64,000 nt of DNA from positions 1 to 64,000 of the forward strand of contig CAWDGV010000006.1 of assembly GCA_963801985.1 (NCBI GenBank). The letters run 5' to 3'. A program made the translations under genes and the position numbers. The number at the start of each line of letters is the position of its first letter. Position 1 is the first letter of the stretch. The notes beneath the pieces are model-generated. The model ran no database searches. It had not been told where the DNA came from and saw only the letters and a list, made by a program, of their open reading frames with translations. The stretch comes from JABDQZ01 sp963801985 (GTDB lineage Bacteria > Pseudomonadota > Gammaproteobacteria > Chromatiales > Chromatiaceae). Positions 36,201 to 44,584 of this stretch are shown piece after piece.

Positions 36201-36367
36201 TCACGCTCATGCGGCGTCAAAAAATCAGGATCTGCGGCTTGCGCCAATCCACCCACAGCAAGACCTGGCGCAATCAGCACCATCCATAAAATTATCCCAA
36301 TCCCTTTAAACCAGCCTGGAAGATTAGTCACCGGTACTCCACCACCCTCTTCCAACAGGTATTTCAA
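33251..36367 (-). CDS. periplasmic-sensor GAF-PAS-GGDEF-EAL protein
   Basis: A 1038-residue c-di-GMP signalling protein. There is a signal or anchor helix (about 20-42), then a bacterial solute-binding protein family 3 domain in the periplasm (residues about 50-285: FLTPHEREWLKQHPKVLLGV, LDVFPCVVNTSQRREFLSFT), a transmembrane helix (about 292-312), a GAF domain (about 330-480), and a PAS domain (about 485-600: LAVQYSPNAVVITDVKG). The GGDEF domain is active-looking, with LARLGGDEFAVLI. The EAL domain begins VHYEVLLRMVGDDGELIPPG, with EVL replacing EAL, and has DDFGSGLSSFGYLKNL and LKIDGMFV. It could both make and degrade c-di-GMP in response to a periplasmic ligand, probably an amino acid or similar. 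Confidence 0.92.
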   Translation of the reverse strand: MKYLLEEGGGVPVTNLPGWFKGIGIILWMVLIAPGLAVGGLAQAADPDFLTPHEREWLKQHPKVLLGVDPAWAPFEYFDSQGHYQGLASSYVDVIGGLLGIQMKPLAGLSWSEAVEKGKRGELDVFPCVVNTSQRREFLSFTKAYLDFPMVIVTRDNAGFVSGINAVLKEKIGVVAGYASFDLLSTDFPDMNFKKFSTLEEGLEAVALGRLDYFVDNLASISHVIKQKGLTNLKIAAQTPYSFKLGFGVRKDWPELVTILDKALAQISQDTRNRIQSEWISVRFDYGVDVRNLVFGGLLLLALIAVLYFYYFFRSRMLQAQLREKEKDNLIGQIAQALDAESGSSFFKTLVRELAGALRVDFAFVGNYQSGQKKVNTLAFFGDGNLGENFSYDLKNTPCQITMEKSACIVPDSVVEHYPDDGILVDMEIEGYAGIRLNNSSGKPLGILVVMTHKEMRDVELKERLLKIFAVRAAVEIERQHSADSLRKLSLAVQYSPNAVVITDVKGIIEYVNPQYFALTGYSTGDVIGEVHQTLRAGGDNAERQMNIMYHLHAGKPWQGEIRNTKKSGGEYWVMEHIAPILDDKGIITHFVAMQQDITEAYKASQKMSYQAAHDSLTGLINRNEFEIRLEQAVLSASQNSSHHALCFLDLDQFKVVNDTSGHVAGDEMLKQIGGLLKEHLRETDTLARLGGDEFAVLIQNCSIEQARIKAEDILSVIEDYRFAWEDKIFTVGVSIGICSIDSSTATYIDALKYADIACYAAKDAGRNRVHVYESSDENLMQRSGEMLWAPRIAKALEHDQFRLFVQEIKPTDLSKDYVHYEVLLRMVGDDGELIPPGAFLPTAERYNLINRLDMWVIDHAFEWLKRNAHRCHPEMHFTINLSGQSMCEESVLQHVTALLDSGFVPASKMQFEVTETMAIANLQQANHFIDAVKSYGCGFSLDDFGSGLSSFGYLKNLNVDTLKIDGMFVRDILDDPIDAAMVNAINTIGHVMGMKTVAEFVENEMIAVKMFEMKVDYVQGYGIGKPMPIEEIPLLPG

Positions 36368-36642
36368 CGCGCATAATTTTCATTTTCCCAGAATGACTTA
36401 CTCAACCTTTCAGCGGCAGCAGCACGCCTATCTTTAACATTGGTATCGCGATAATTACATGAAATCATGACATCAAGACTATCAAAACCACTTTTCACCA
36501 TGAAAAGAATTTATTGTTCGCTTTGTCCGGCAATAAGGGTACTCTAACTGGAATAATTATACTTATCGTTCTCCTTCTGAGGAGGCCTGATCATTGCAGG
36601 CGCCCAGGACAATATAAGCATTTACACTTTTTCATCCAAATC

Positions 36643-39240
36643 GTGACCAATAAAAAAAGCAACACCACTCCCGGCAAATCATCCCACACACCCATGATGC
36701 AGCAATACCTGGGCATCAAGGCCAAGCAACGTGACAAGTTACTCTTTTATCGTATGGGGGATTTTTATGAACTGTTTTTCGAAGATGCTGAAAAAGCTGC
36801 CCGTCTGCTAAATATTACCCTCACCAAGCGCGGCAAAAGCGATGGCCAGCCAATTCCCATGTGTGGCGTGCCCTACCATGCTGCAGAAAATTACCTGGCA
36901 AAACTGGTCAGGCTGGGTGAATCTGTCGCTATCTGCGAACAGGTTGGTGACCCGGCAACCAGCAAGGGACCGGTCGAACGACAGGTTGCCCGGATTGTTA
37001 CCCCGGGAACCGTGACCGATGATTCCCTGATGCATGAAAGGCGGGACAACCTTTTATGTTCCGTGTATCCCGGTAATTCAGAACAACCGTCCAGCTTTGG
37101 ACTGGCCTGCATCAATCTGTCATCCGGTGAATTCACCCTGCAACAACTGCATGATACAGAAAGTCTGAACAGCGAACTTGAACGCCTGAAACCTGCAGAA
37201 GTACTTTTCCCGGACAGTGACAATGGCAGGATTAATCTCCTTCCGGGCCTGCGCTTGACCCGCAGGGCACCATGGCATTTTGACCTGGATACGGCAATAC
37301 AGTTACTGACCCGGCAATTTGGCACACGGGACCTCGGTGGCTTTGGCTGTGAAGACATGCCTGACGCAATCTCAGCTGCAGGCAGCATCCTGGATTACGT
37401 TCACGATACGCAGCGCGCCGCCCTGCCCCACATCAAACGCCTGAAAGTGGAAAGGCATGATGATCATGTCATTATTGATGCAGCCACACGCAGAAACCTG
37501 GAAATAGACACCAATACCCAGGGCAATACACAGAATACCTTGTTTGGGCTGTTTGATCACTGCGCCACCAGCATGGGCAGCCGCATGTTACGCCGCTGGT
37601 TAAACCAGCCGCTGCGTGAACTCACCGCCATCAGTGAACGGCATGACAAAATTGATAACCTGATCAGCCAGCAACTGGTTGCTCCACTCGATGCCGAACT
37701 AAAACTCATCGGGGATATTGAACGCATACTTGCCCGTGTGGCCTTAAAAAGTGCACGCCCCAGGGACCTGGCAACCCTGCGCGATTCCTTACTGGCAGTG
37801 CCCGCAATAAAACAAATCCTGACAGCATCAACCAGCCAGTCGCTGAAATCACTTGGCAACGGCATGAATGACCACAAAGAACAGGCAGCCCTGCTTGGCA
37901 AGGCCATTATCGAGCAGCCGCCTGTAGTCATTCGGGATGGTGGTGTTTTAGCCGAGGGTTATGACAAGGAACTGGATGAGTTACGCAACCTGTCCACCCA
38001 TGCAGACCAGTTTTTGCTGGAACTTGAACAACGGGAGAGACAGCGCACCGGCATCGAGTCGTTAAAAGTCCGTTACAACCGGGTACATGGCTACTACATT
38101 GAGATCAGCCGGACACATTCTGATTCTGTGCCTGCCGATTATGTACGCCGCCAGACGCTCAAGGCGGCAGAACGCTATATCACACCCGAGCTGAAAAAAT
38201 TTGAAGACCAGGTTTTATCTGCACGGGAGCGCTCGCTTGCCAGGGAAAAGGCACTTTACGACGAACTGCTGGAAGCATTGATTCCGGAACTGGACAGCTT
38301 GCAGCAAAGCGCAGCGGAAATCGCCCGGCTGGATGTTTTATGCAACCTGGCGGAACGCGCAGAAACATGGAATCTCAGCCGCCCTGAATTTTCCCCGGCA
38401 CCCGGCATTCAAATTCAGCAGGGGCGTCATCCCGTGGTCGAGCAGGTCAGCGAACAACCTTTTGTACCCAACCCGGTCGATATCAACGAAACGCAACGCA
38501 TGCTGGTGATCACCGGTCCCAACATGGGTGGCAAATCGACTTACATGCGCCAGACAGCATTAATCGTGTTACTGGCATACGCCGGCAGTTTTGTCCCGGC
38601 CGACAAGGCCCTGCTCGGACCTGTCGACAGAATTTTTTCACGCATCGGTGCTTCAGATGATCTTGCCGGAGGCCGCTCAACTTTCATGGTGGAAATGCAG
38701 GAAACCGCCACAATTCTCAACAATGCAACCAGTCAATCACTGGTTTTAATGGATGAAATTGGTCGTGGAACCAGCACTTTCGACGGCCTGTCACTTGCGT
38801 GGGCCTGCGCAGTTGAACTGGCAAAACAGGTACAGGCCTACACCCTGTTTGCCACGCATTATTTTGAACTGACCACGCTGCCGGAAGGTTTTCCCGGCAT
38901 CAGTAACGTGCATCTTGATGCACTCGAACATGGCGATGAAATCGTCTTTATGCACGCTGTTAAAAGCGGCCCTGCCAGTCAGAGTTATGGCCTGCAGGTT
39001 GCAGCCCTGGCAGGGGTACCTTCGCACGTGATTAAACAGGCAAGAACACGTTTAATCGAACTGGAAGAAGCCGCCAAGGCTCATGCCGACAACCGCATTA
39101 ACCAGCTGTCTTTATTTGAACCCTGCGAAGAAGCTGAACCATCAGCCGTGGAAACATTGCTGGAAGAAACAGACCTGAATGAGCTATCTCCCAAACAGGC
39201 ACTGGATCTATTATTTGCAATGAAAAAGCTGGTTAAATAA
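36643..39240 (+). CDS. mutS: DNA mismatch repair protein MutS
   Basis: MutS recognises base mismatches and small loops. The mismatch-binding motif FYRMGDFYELFFEDAEKAAR (Phe-x-Glu) is near the N-terminus. The ABC-type ATPase has Walker A ITGPNMGGKSTYMRQTA and signature DDLAGGRSTFMVEMQETA, followed by LMDEIGRGTSTFDGLSLAWA. The C-terminal HTH region and beta-clamp peptide area (NQLSLFEP) are present. The start is uncertain: the frame is open to 36514, but family members begin about ten residues before HTPMMQQYL. A GTG at 36643 gives a sensible N-terminus, and an ATG at 36694 is also possible. No clear ribosome binding site decides between them. About 865 residues, intact. Confidence 0.95.
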   Translation: MTNKKSNTTPGKSSHTPMMQQYLGIKAKQRDKLLFYRMGDFYELFFEDAEKAARLLNITLTKRGKSDGQPIPMCGVPYHAAENYLAKLVRLGESVAICEQVGDPATSKGPVERQVARIVTPGTVTDDSLMHERRDNLLCSVYPGNSEQPSSFGLACINLSSGEFTLQQLHDTESLNSELERLKPAEVLFPDSDNGRINLLPGLRLTRRAPWHFDLDTAIQLLTRQFGTRDLGGFGCEDMPDAISAAGSILDYVHDTQRAALPHIKRLKVERHDDHVIIDAATRRNLEIDTNTQGNTQNTLFGLFDHCATSMGSRMLRRWLNQPLRELTAISERHDKIDNLISQQLVAPLDAELKLIGDIERILARVALKSARPRDLATLRDSLLAVPAIKQILTASTSQSLKSLGNGMNDHKEQAALLGKAIIEQPPVVIRDGGVLAEGYDKELDELRNLSTHADQFLLELEQRERQRTGIESLKVRYNRVHGYYIEISRTHSDSVPADYVRRQTLKAAERYITPELKKFEDQVLSARERSLAREKALYDELLEALIPELDSLQQSAAEIARLDVLCNLAERAETWNLSRPEFSPAPGIQIQQGRHPVVEQVSEQPFVPNPVDINETQRMLVITGPNMGGKSTYMRQTALIVLLAYAGSFVPADKALLGPVDRIFSRIGASDDLAGGRSTFMVEMQETATILNNATSQSLVLMDEIGRGTSTFDGLSLAWACAVELAKQVQAYTLFATHYFELTTLPEGFPGISNVHLDALEHGDEIVFMHAVKSGPASQSYGLQVAALAGVPSHVIKQARTRLIELEEAAKAHADNRINQLSLFEPCEEAEPSAVETLLEETDLNELSPKQALDLLFAMKKLVK

Positions 39241-39258
39241 TTTTCAATTCAGGAAAAA

Positions 39259-40014
39259 TTATTCAAACTCAGGCCTGGCCAATACGACCGTTATATTATC
39301 CAGACCTCCTGCAGACATCGCACCGACTATCAGTCGTTCAACGGCCGTATCAATATCACCCTGGTAATGCTGCAGCAATTTTTCCAGCTCACCATCTCTG
39401 ACCATGGCAGTCAAACCATCGGTACAAAAGAGAAAAAGATCATCCGGTTGTAATACTTCATCACTGACATCAACCTCGGCCTGGTCTTCAATACCGAGCC
39501 CACGGGTTAAGACGTTAGTGCGAATGCCTGCCGCCTCGGCTTCCTGCACATCGAGAAAGGCACCCGAGTCAATCAATTGCTGGACCAGCGAGTGATCCCT
39601 GGTTAACTGCTCCAGCTTGTTGTCACGAAAACGGTAAATTCTCGAATCGCCCACATGCGCCAGAAACACTCGCCCCATAATAAACAGCGCTACCACCACC
39701 GTGGTTCCCATACCAGACAGCTCTTTAGTAGACTGAGATCGCTGGCGGATCATCTGGTTGGCAACCTCAACCGCAGCCCCCAACTTGAGCAAAACCTGCA
39801 TTTCATCGCTATTATCATCCCAATGCTGCTGTTCAAGATTTTCAGCTATGGCATGCACTGCAATTTCACTGGCGATTTCCCCACCTTTATGACCACCCAT
39901 GCCATCAGCAACAACGACCAGGCCATGTTCCGGTGATGCGTAAAAAGCATCCTGGTTGTTTTTTCGCACCAGCCCCGTTTCAGTGGAAGCCGAATAGATT
40001 AAAGAATGCAGCAT
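39259..40014 (-). CDS. PP2C-type serine/threonine phosphatase (Stp1/PrpC-like)
   Basis: A phosphoprotein phosphatase of about 251 residues. It has SASTETGLVRKNNQDAFYAS, GLVVVADGMGGHKGGEIASE (two metal-binding aspartates), FLAHVGDSRIYRFRDNKLEQ, LTRDHSLVQQLIDSG, DLFLFCTDGLTAMVRDGELE and GGLDNITVVLARPEFE. All the Asp ligands of the binuclear metal site are present. The ATG at 40014 is preferred because the domain begins directly after it. A frame extension to 40053 would overlap the dsbC end, although AGGTG precedes that upstream ATG. It is probably the last gene of a dsbC-phosphatase unit. No Hanks-type kinase is seen in the window. Confidence 0.88.
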   Translation of the reverse strand: MLHSLIYSASTETGLVRKNNQDAFYASPEHGLVVVADGMGGHKGGEIASEIAVHAIAENLEQQHWDDNSDEMQVLLKLGAAVEVANQMIRQRSQSTKELSGMGTTVVVALFIMGRVFLAHVGDSRIYRFRDNKLEQLTRDHSLVQQLIDSGAFLDVQEAEAAGIRTNVLTRGLGIEDQAEVDVSDEVLQPDDLFLFCTDGLTAMVRDGELEKLLQHYQGDIDTAVERLIVGAMSAGGLDNITVVLARPEFE

Positions 40015-40030
40015 AAAAAATGATTGATTG

Positions 40031-40798
40031 TTATTGGGCAGATTTACGTGCATCGAGCACCTGGCTCAAACGATCTGCCGGCACGTAACCCGGAACCAGC
40101 TTACCATCACTTAAAACCATGGCGGGCGTACCCGTGACACCGACAAGGCTGCCCAGCAGCATATGATCATCAACCGGGTTTTCACAATCAGCCTGGCTGT
40201 CAATCGGTTGACCTGCCTTGGCGGCATCCATTGCTGCATGCCGGTCTTTGGCACACCAGACTTTTACCGCCTTGACGTATGACTCGGATCCCTGGCCTGC
40301 ACGCGGGTAGAACAGGTAGCGGACTTCAATACCGGCCTTGTTGTAGTCAGCCATTTCACTGTGCAATTTTCGGCAATAACCACAATCAATATCGGTAAAG
40401 ATATTGACCTGGTGCTTCTTTGCAACACCTTCAGGTGGAGAATAGACAATCATGTTTTCCTCACCGATATTTTTGATTGCCTCGATTTTTGCTTCCATGA
40501 GGCGCGGTTCGGTCAGGTCTTCACGCGTTTCCAGGTCAATGATATTCCCCTGCAACAGGTACTTACCATCTCCAGACATGTAAACCAGGCGGGGGCCGAA
40601 TACAATTTCGTAGATGCCCGGCAGCGGGGTTTTGCTGATTGCATCCGGCACAACTTCCGGCAATAACACCGACAGGCTTTGTTTGATTTTATCCTGCACC
40701 CCGGCTTCCGCCGGTTCTGCCACAGACAATTGAGCTGCCAATAAGAAATAACCAGACACCATAAATGCCAGAAGTTGTTTTATTTTCATAAAAGCCAA
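40031..40798 (-). CDS. dsbC: periplasmic disulfide isomerase DsbC
   Basis: A 255-residue exported protein. It has a signal peptide (MAFMKIKQLLAFMVSGYFLL, cleavage near LSVA-EP), an N-terminal dimerisation domain (ISKTPLPGIYEIVFGPRLVY), and a thioredoxin domain with active site TDIDCGYCRKLHSEMADYNK (CGYC). The second conserved part is VGVTGTPAMVLSDGKLVPGY, with the cis-proline loop TGTPAM. It isomerises wrong disulfides in the periplasm; its reductant DsbD is not in the window. 97 bases downstream of xerD on the same strand, a common pairing (xerD-dsbC). Confidence 0.95.
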   Translation of the reverse strand: MAFMKIKQLLAFMVSGYFLLAAQLSVAEPAEAGVQDKIKQSLSVLLPEVVPDAISKTPLPGIYEIVFGPRLVYMSGDGKYLLQGNIIDLETREDLTEPRLMEAKIEAIKNIGEENMIVYSPPEGVAKKHQVNIFTDIDCGYCRKLHSEMADYNKAGIEVRYLFYPRAGQGSESYVKAVKVWCAKDRHAAMDAAKAGQPIDSQADCENPVDDHMLLGSLVGVTGTPAMVLSDGKLVPGYVPADRLSQVLDARKSAQ

Positions 40799-40896
40799 TT
40801 CCTAAAAATTATCAAACCGTAACTGTAAATCACCCGAGGCTCCCTGTAGACAACTTACAAGGACAAAATATCCGACTAGATTACCACAAAGTTTCT

Positions 40897-41799
40897 TTAT
40901 GCACGCGGATGATGACTGGCATGCACCGACTTAAGCCTCTCGCGTGCCACGTGAGTATATATCTGCGTTGTAGACAGGTCACTGTGGCCCAGCAACATCT
41001 GCACCACGCGCAAGTCCGCACCATGATTCACCAGGTGGGTTGCAAAGGCATGCCGTATGGTATGCGGCGACAAATGCTTCGTAATACCGGCTGCCTGCGC
41101 ATGCTTTTTTATTCGATACCAGAAAGCCTGTCTTGTCATACCAGCCCCCCGTCGGGTTACAAAAAGATGCTGGGCAGGCAATTCATGCAACAACTCAGGA
41201 CGCGCCTCTTTCAGGTAGCGCGCCACCCATTCCTGCGCCTCGTCACCCAGGGGTACCAGCCGCTCCTTGCCGCCCTTGCCAACGATCCTGACAACACCCT
41301 GGGCCAGGCTTAGCTGGTCAGGACGAATGCTGATTAACTCCGAAACCCGCAGGCCGGTTGCATATAACAATTCCAGCATCGCCCGATCCCTAAGACCCTC
41401 CGGGCTTTCCAGGTCGGGCGCATACAGTAAAGCCTCGACCTCTGTCTCCGTCAACGATTTTGGCAGCGGCCGACCCAGCGACGGGGATTCCAGCTGAGCT
41501 GACGGATCCACCACAAGCATGCTTTCGCGCAATCCATACTGATAAAACTGGCGAAAGCAGGATAATACCCGAGCACTGGAGCGCGGTTTTTTTCCCTGCT
41601 CAATCAGAAAAGCCAGGTAGGCTAGCAGATCGGCTTTTTTTGCATCCAGCAAACCCAGCTGCCTGGTTCGTTGCAGCCACTGGGAGAAGTGCTGCATGTC
41701 CGAGCGGTAAGCCTGCAGTGAATTGTCAGCCAGGCCTCGTTCCATCCACAGCGCATCAATAAACTGTTCGACCAGCGGATCGATTTCAGTGGGCTTCAT
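40897..41799 (-). CDS. xerD: site-specific tyrosine recombinase XerD
   Basis: A 300-residue recombinase that, with XerC, resolves chromosome dimers at dif. The N-terminal SAM-like domain reads VEQFIDALWMERGLADNSLQ. The catalytic residues are Arg in YATGLRVSELISIRPDQLS, Lys in KGGKERLVPLG, His-x-x-Arg in LSPHTIRHAFATHLVNHGAD, His in MLLGHSDLSTTQIYTHV and Tyr in the same segment. It is complete. It lies beside dsbC and just after ogt, whose end it overlaps by 14 bases. This is the housekeeping recombinase, not the integron integrase. Confidence 0.95.
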   Translation of the reverse strand: MKPTEIDPLVEQFIDALWMERGLADNSLQAYRSDMQHFSQWLQRTRQLGLLDAKKADLLAYLAFLIEQGKKPRSSARVLSCFRQFYQYGLRESMLVVDPSAQLESPSLGRPLPKSLTETEVEALLYAPDLESPEGLRDRAMLELLYATGLRVSELISIRPDQLSLAQGVVRIVGKGGKERLVPLGDEAQEWVARYLKEARPELLHELPAQHLFVTRRGAGMTRQAFWYRIKKHAQAAGITKHLSPHTIRHAFATHLVNHGADLRVVQMLLGHSDLSTTQIYTHVARERLKSVHASHHPRA

Positions 41800-42259
41800 G
41801 GTTTAACAGCCAGGTCTTCACCTCTAGGTTTTTACCAGTGGTAAAGCCAGCATAACCACCAGTTCCGTGGGCAGACACAACCCGGTGACAGGGAACAATG
41901 ACAGCAACAGGATTTCTTTTACAGGCTCCACCAACAGCCCTTGGGCTACTACCCAGCACGCCGGCAAGATCGCCATAGGTTCTGGTCTGGCCGGATGGAA
42001 TGGATTCAAGCAGGCTCCAGACCTTCTGTTGAAACTCCGTCCCCCTGGTCATAACAGGCACATCAAAGCCGGCTTCCGCGTCAGACAGGTATTTTTGGAC
42101 TTGGAAATAAGCCGTCTCCCTGAGTACACCGGAACCATAATCTGCATCCGGTTGTGCAAAAACAAATTTCGCCGAAGTCACAAAATACTGGTTACCACGA
42201 ACCTGTAACCAGCCAACTTGCGCATTCAAAGAAAACATCCAGGATTCTGTGTCGACCAT
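41786..42259 (-). CDS. ogt: methylated-DNA--protein-cysteine methyltransferase
   Basis: A 157-residue suicide repair protein that removes methyl groups from O6-methylguanine. The active-site segment is NPVAVIVPCHRVVSAHGTGG, with acceptor Cys in PCHRV. The helix-turn-helix has FQQKVWSLLESIPSGQTRTY and GDLAGVLGSSPRAVGGACKR. The N-terminal RNase-like domain is short, so it is the minimal Ogt/MGMT type. Overlaps the start of xerD by 14 bases. Its start overlaps the upstream region of the divergent yqcC gene. Confidence 0.92.
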   Translation of the reverse strand: MVDTESWMFSLNAQVGWLQVRGNQYFVTSAKFVFAQPDADYGSGVLRETAYFQVQKYLSDAEAGFDVPVMTRGTEFQQKVWSLLESIPSGQTRTYGDLAGVLGSSPRAVGGACKRNPVAVIVPCHRVVSAHGTGGYAGFTTGKNLEVKTWLLNHEAH

Positions 42260-42308
42260 ACTATCGTTCTGTTATTGTTATCATTACAGCCAGAGATCAA
42301 GTCCAACC

Positions 42309-42650
42309 ATGTCAGAAAGCACTCAAAATCTCAACCAGCTACTGCGTGAAATCGAGCAGGAACTTCAGGAGATCGACCTCTGGAGCGAACAGCAGCCAGA
42401 TGATTGCGCAATGCACAGTACTGTTCCTTTCTGTTATGACACGATGCCTTTTGAAAACTGGGTCCAATGGATCATGATCCCAACGTTCGATGAAATACTC
42501 AGTAAAGACGGTGCACTTCCCGGTTATTGTGAAATTTCACCCATGGCTGAGCTGGCCTTCGCAGAAATCACCGAGAAAGCCGATCAGTTAATCGGTCTGA
42601 TCCAACAACTGGATGAGCTGATTAAAAGTCAATCAGCAGTAGTTAACTGA
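42309..42650 (+). CDS. YqcC family protein (DUF446)
   Basis: A 113-residue cytosolic protein, MSESTQNLNQLLREIEQELQ at the N-terminus, then ALWSEQ-like EIDLWSEQQPDD, and DTMPFENWVQWIMIPTFDEI in the core. The closing helix reads QLIGLIQQLDELIKSQ. This all-helical family is common in gammaproteobacteria and often sits near truC; its function is unknown. The ATG at 42309 is chosen because the upstream extension is unrelated to the family and overlaps ogt. Confidence 0.85.
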   Translation: MSESTQNLNQLLREIEQELQEIDLWSEQQPDDCAMHSTVPFCYDTMPFENWVQWIMIPTFDEILSKDGALPGYCEISPMAELAFAEITEKADQLIGLIQQLDELIKSQSAVVN

Positions 42651-43041
42651 CCTGCAGAAGGTTTTTAAGGCATTTTTCGACAGTAGCTGACAGATAAATC
42701 AAGCGTTTGCCCGAATACCACAAAAGGCACAAAATCTTATCCACAATTCCTGTGGATAACTCTGTGGGAAACTTGCAGAAAAATACCCAAAACCAGTAAA
42801 AATAAAGGTCGGCCGTTAAATTGTAGTTTTTTTATACAATTTGGTATTAATTTATATAAAACATATACTTACACTACCTTCTTAAATCAATTTACGCGAT
42901 TTATCTGGCAAATAAGCTTTTTTTTCACCCCGCTTCAGTTACTGTGCAAAACTTATCGGGGCTTGACTTTAATTTCACTCGATAAAAAACAGGTTTATCA
43001 TTAATCGCTTATTATCTGATCGTTTTTTCGGAACAAATATT
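42651..43041. other. AT-rich intergenic region with paired DnaA boxes
   Basis: 391 bases without a gene. Contains the perfect inverted pair at 42737-42759 and, from about 42805 to 43010, very AT-rich sequence. Long T runs occur but no classic terminator stem with a T tail follows yqcC. Confidence 0.5.
42737..42759. promoter_or_regulatory. inverted pair of consensus DnaA boxes
   Basis: TTATCCACA (42737-42745) and TGTGGATAA (42751-42759), both exact R1-type DnaA boxes, face each other across five bases. The arrangement is also a perfect nine-pair hairpin, so it could function at the RNA level instead. Confidence 0.55.
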
Positions 43042-43482
43042 ATGAGTCAGCAAGAGTTTTGGTTAAATAAACCACTCACCGAGTGGTCACGTGAGGAATG
43101 GGAGTCATTATGTGACCATTGCGCCAAATGCTGCCTGCATAAAATTGAGGATATCGACACCCGGGAAATACACTTCACCAACGTCTGCTGTCGCTATCTC
43201 GACCAGGAAACCTGTCAATGCACGGCTTACACTGAACGCTCCCGGCTGGTTCCGGATTGTGTCACGTTAACTCCCAAGGACCTGGCGGACCCTTACTGGT
43301 TACCTTCCACCTGCGCCTACCGGCTGGTTGCGGAAAACAAACCCCTGCCGGAATGGCATCCGCTGGTCAGCGGTGACCCGGACAGCGTAGCCAGGGCCGG
43401 ACAGCAAATCGGCGGGAGAGTTGTCTGCGAGACACAAGCCGATGACCTGCAACAACATATGATCACCTGGATAACAGCCTGA
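43042..43482 (+). CDS. ycgN: YcgN family cysteine-cluster protein (UPF0260)
   Basis: A 146-residue protein with the clustered cysteines of the YcgN/YkgJ-like zinc- or iron-binding family: SLCDHCAKCCLHKIED, NVCCRYLDQETCQCTAY, VPDCVTLTPKDL, STCAYRLV. Begins FWLNKPLTEWSREEWESLCD, the family N-terminus. Its function is unproven. Start at ATG 43042 after an AT-rich region. It overlaps the following DUF3549 gene by one base (TGATG), so the pair is coupled. Confidence 0.92.
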   Translation: MSQQEFWLNKPLTEWSREEWESLCDHCAKCCLHKIEDIDTREIHFTNVCCRYLDQETCQCTAYTERSRLVPDCVTLTPKDLADPYWLPSTCAYRLVAENKPLPEWHPLVSGDPDSVARAGQQIGGRVVCETQADDLQQHMITWITA

Positions 43483-44525
43483 TGAATAAAACCGTAACAC
43501 TGCTCGAATTTCTCGAATCATCCGGCGCCACGGTACGTATCCACGATATGGGACGGCGTATCGTGAAAATATCACGTGAGGATTTCCTTAAATTTGAAAA
43601 AATGGAGATTGCCTACCCTTTCCCTTTGCAGCAACAGGCCTGGTTTGCCATGAGCATCACCGACAAGAGCGTCAGCGACCAGCCTGTCATCTGGTTTTTA
43701 CGATTTCCGCTGGACGAAACCGGCAAATTGCAACAGGCAGGCCGTGATTACTTTATCCACCGCCTGTTTGAAGCTGCTGCTGCATCCAATGAAAATACCG
43801 ACAACCAGTTATCAGCCGACGCTCTCAAGGATAATCCACATGTCTTCAAGCCCCGCGAGGATCGCATGGCAATTTTCCATGCCCGTCTATCCCGTAAACT
43901 CAAACAGCCTGTTTCCCGATACTACGCTCATACCCGGGAATACCTGAGTGGCAAGCAGGGCTGGGAACAATGGAATTTCCTTGGCTTTCAGGGTATTGCC
44001 GACCTGGTAGAACGCCTCGATGAGGACGACAATGAATCACTGCTTGCAACTGCCATCAGGCATTTACCACAACAGCCATTGGAAGCTGTTTGCCAGTGCC
44101 TGGAAAACACTCCATGCCCGTTATCAATAGCCACAGGGATACTGCAGCGCTGTGAACATGAGCTGAGCCTGGCACACCCCATTCCCTCTATTCCTGCCCA
44201 CCTGATACGTGCTGTATGCATGTCAAAATCAGTAACCATTCGCAACCAGATAGTGACTATGATTCTGCAAAGCCCGCTGGCTTCGGATCCTGAAATACTC
44301 GGCGCCATTGCAGCACGCAGCTGGGAGTGGTTGAGTCATATTGAAAATGCCCGGCTCTATCTTGAAAGCCTGGCGCAGGCCGACCAGGAAACCTTTAACC
44401 ATTGCCTGTCAGACCTTTTATTCATGCCCGGCTTGCGTGAAATTTTACTATCGGTGATCCGCAACCCTGAGCGCTCAGATAAGCTGGCACAGACTTTCAG
44501 TAACATGATGAAGAGTTATTCATGA
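43482..44525 (+). CDS. DUF3549 family protein
   Basis: A 347-residue cytosolic protein recognised by its N-terminus: TLLEFLESSGATVRIHDMGR, VKISREDFLKFEKMEIAYPF and PLQQQAWFAMSITDK. The remainder is helical with repeated short helices and no enzyme motif I can name. Coupled to ycgN (TGATG). Family members are found mainly in gammaproteobacteria and have no established role. Confidence 0.85.
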   Translation: MNKTVTLLEFLESSGATVRIHDMGRRIVKISREDFLKFEKMEIAYPFPLQQQAWFAMSITDKSVSDQPVIWFLRFPLDETGKLQQAGRDYFIHRLFEAAAASNENTDNQLSADALKDNPHVFKPREDRMAIFHARLSRKLKQPVSRYYAHTREYLSGKQGWEQWNFLGFQGIADLVERLDEDDNESLLATAIRHLPQQPLEAVCQCLENTPCPLSIATGILQRCEHELSLAHPIPSIPAHLIRAVCMSKSVTIRNQIVTMILQSPLASDPEILGAIAARSWEWLSHIENARLYLESLAQADQETFNHCLSDLLFMPGLREILLSVIRNPERSDKLAQTFSNMMKSYS

Positions 44526-44584
44526 AGATATCGTTGATTTTAAGCCCATGCAGCCTGGCATCAACACAACAGGAAAGCGCAAGG

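Noticed and set aside
40897..41799. XerD as a candidate active integrase for the integron
   Set aside because: Sequence and position beside dsbC identify the housekeeping XerD; it lacks the IntI-specific insertion as far as I can see and is 20 kb away.
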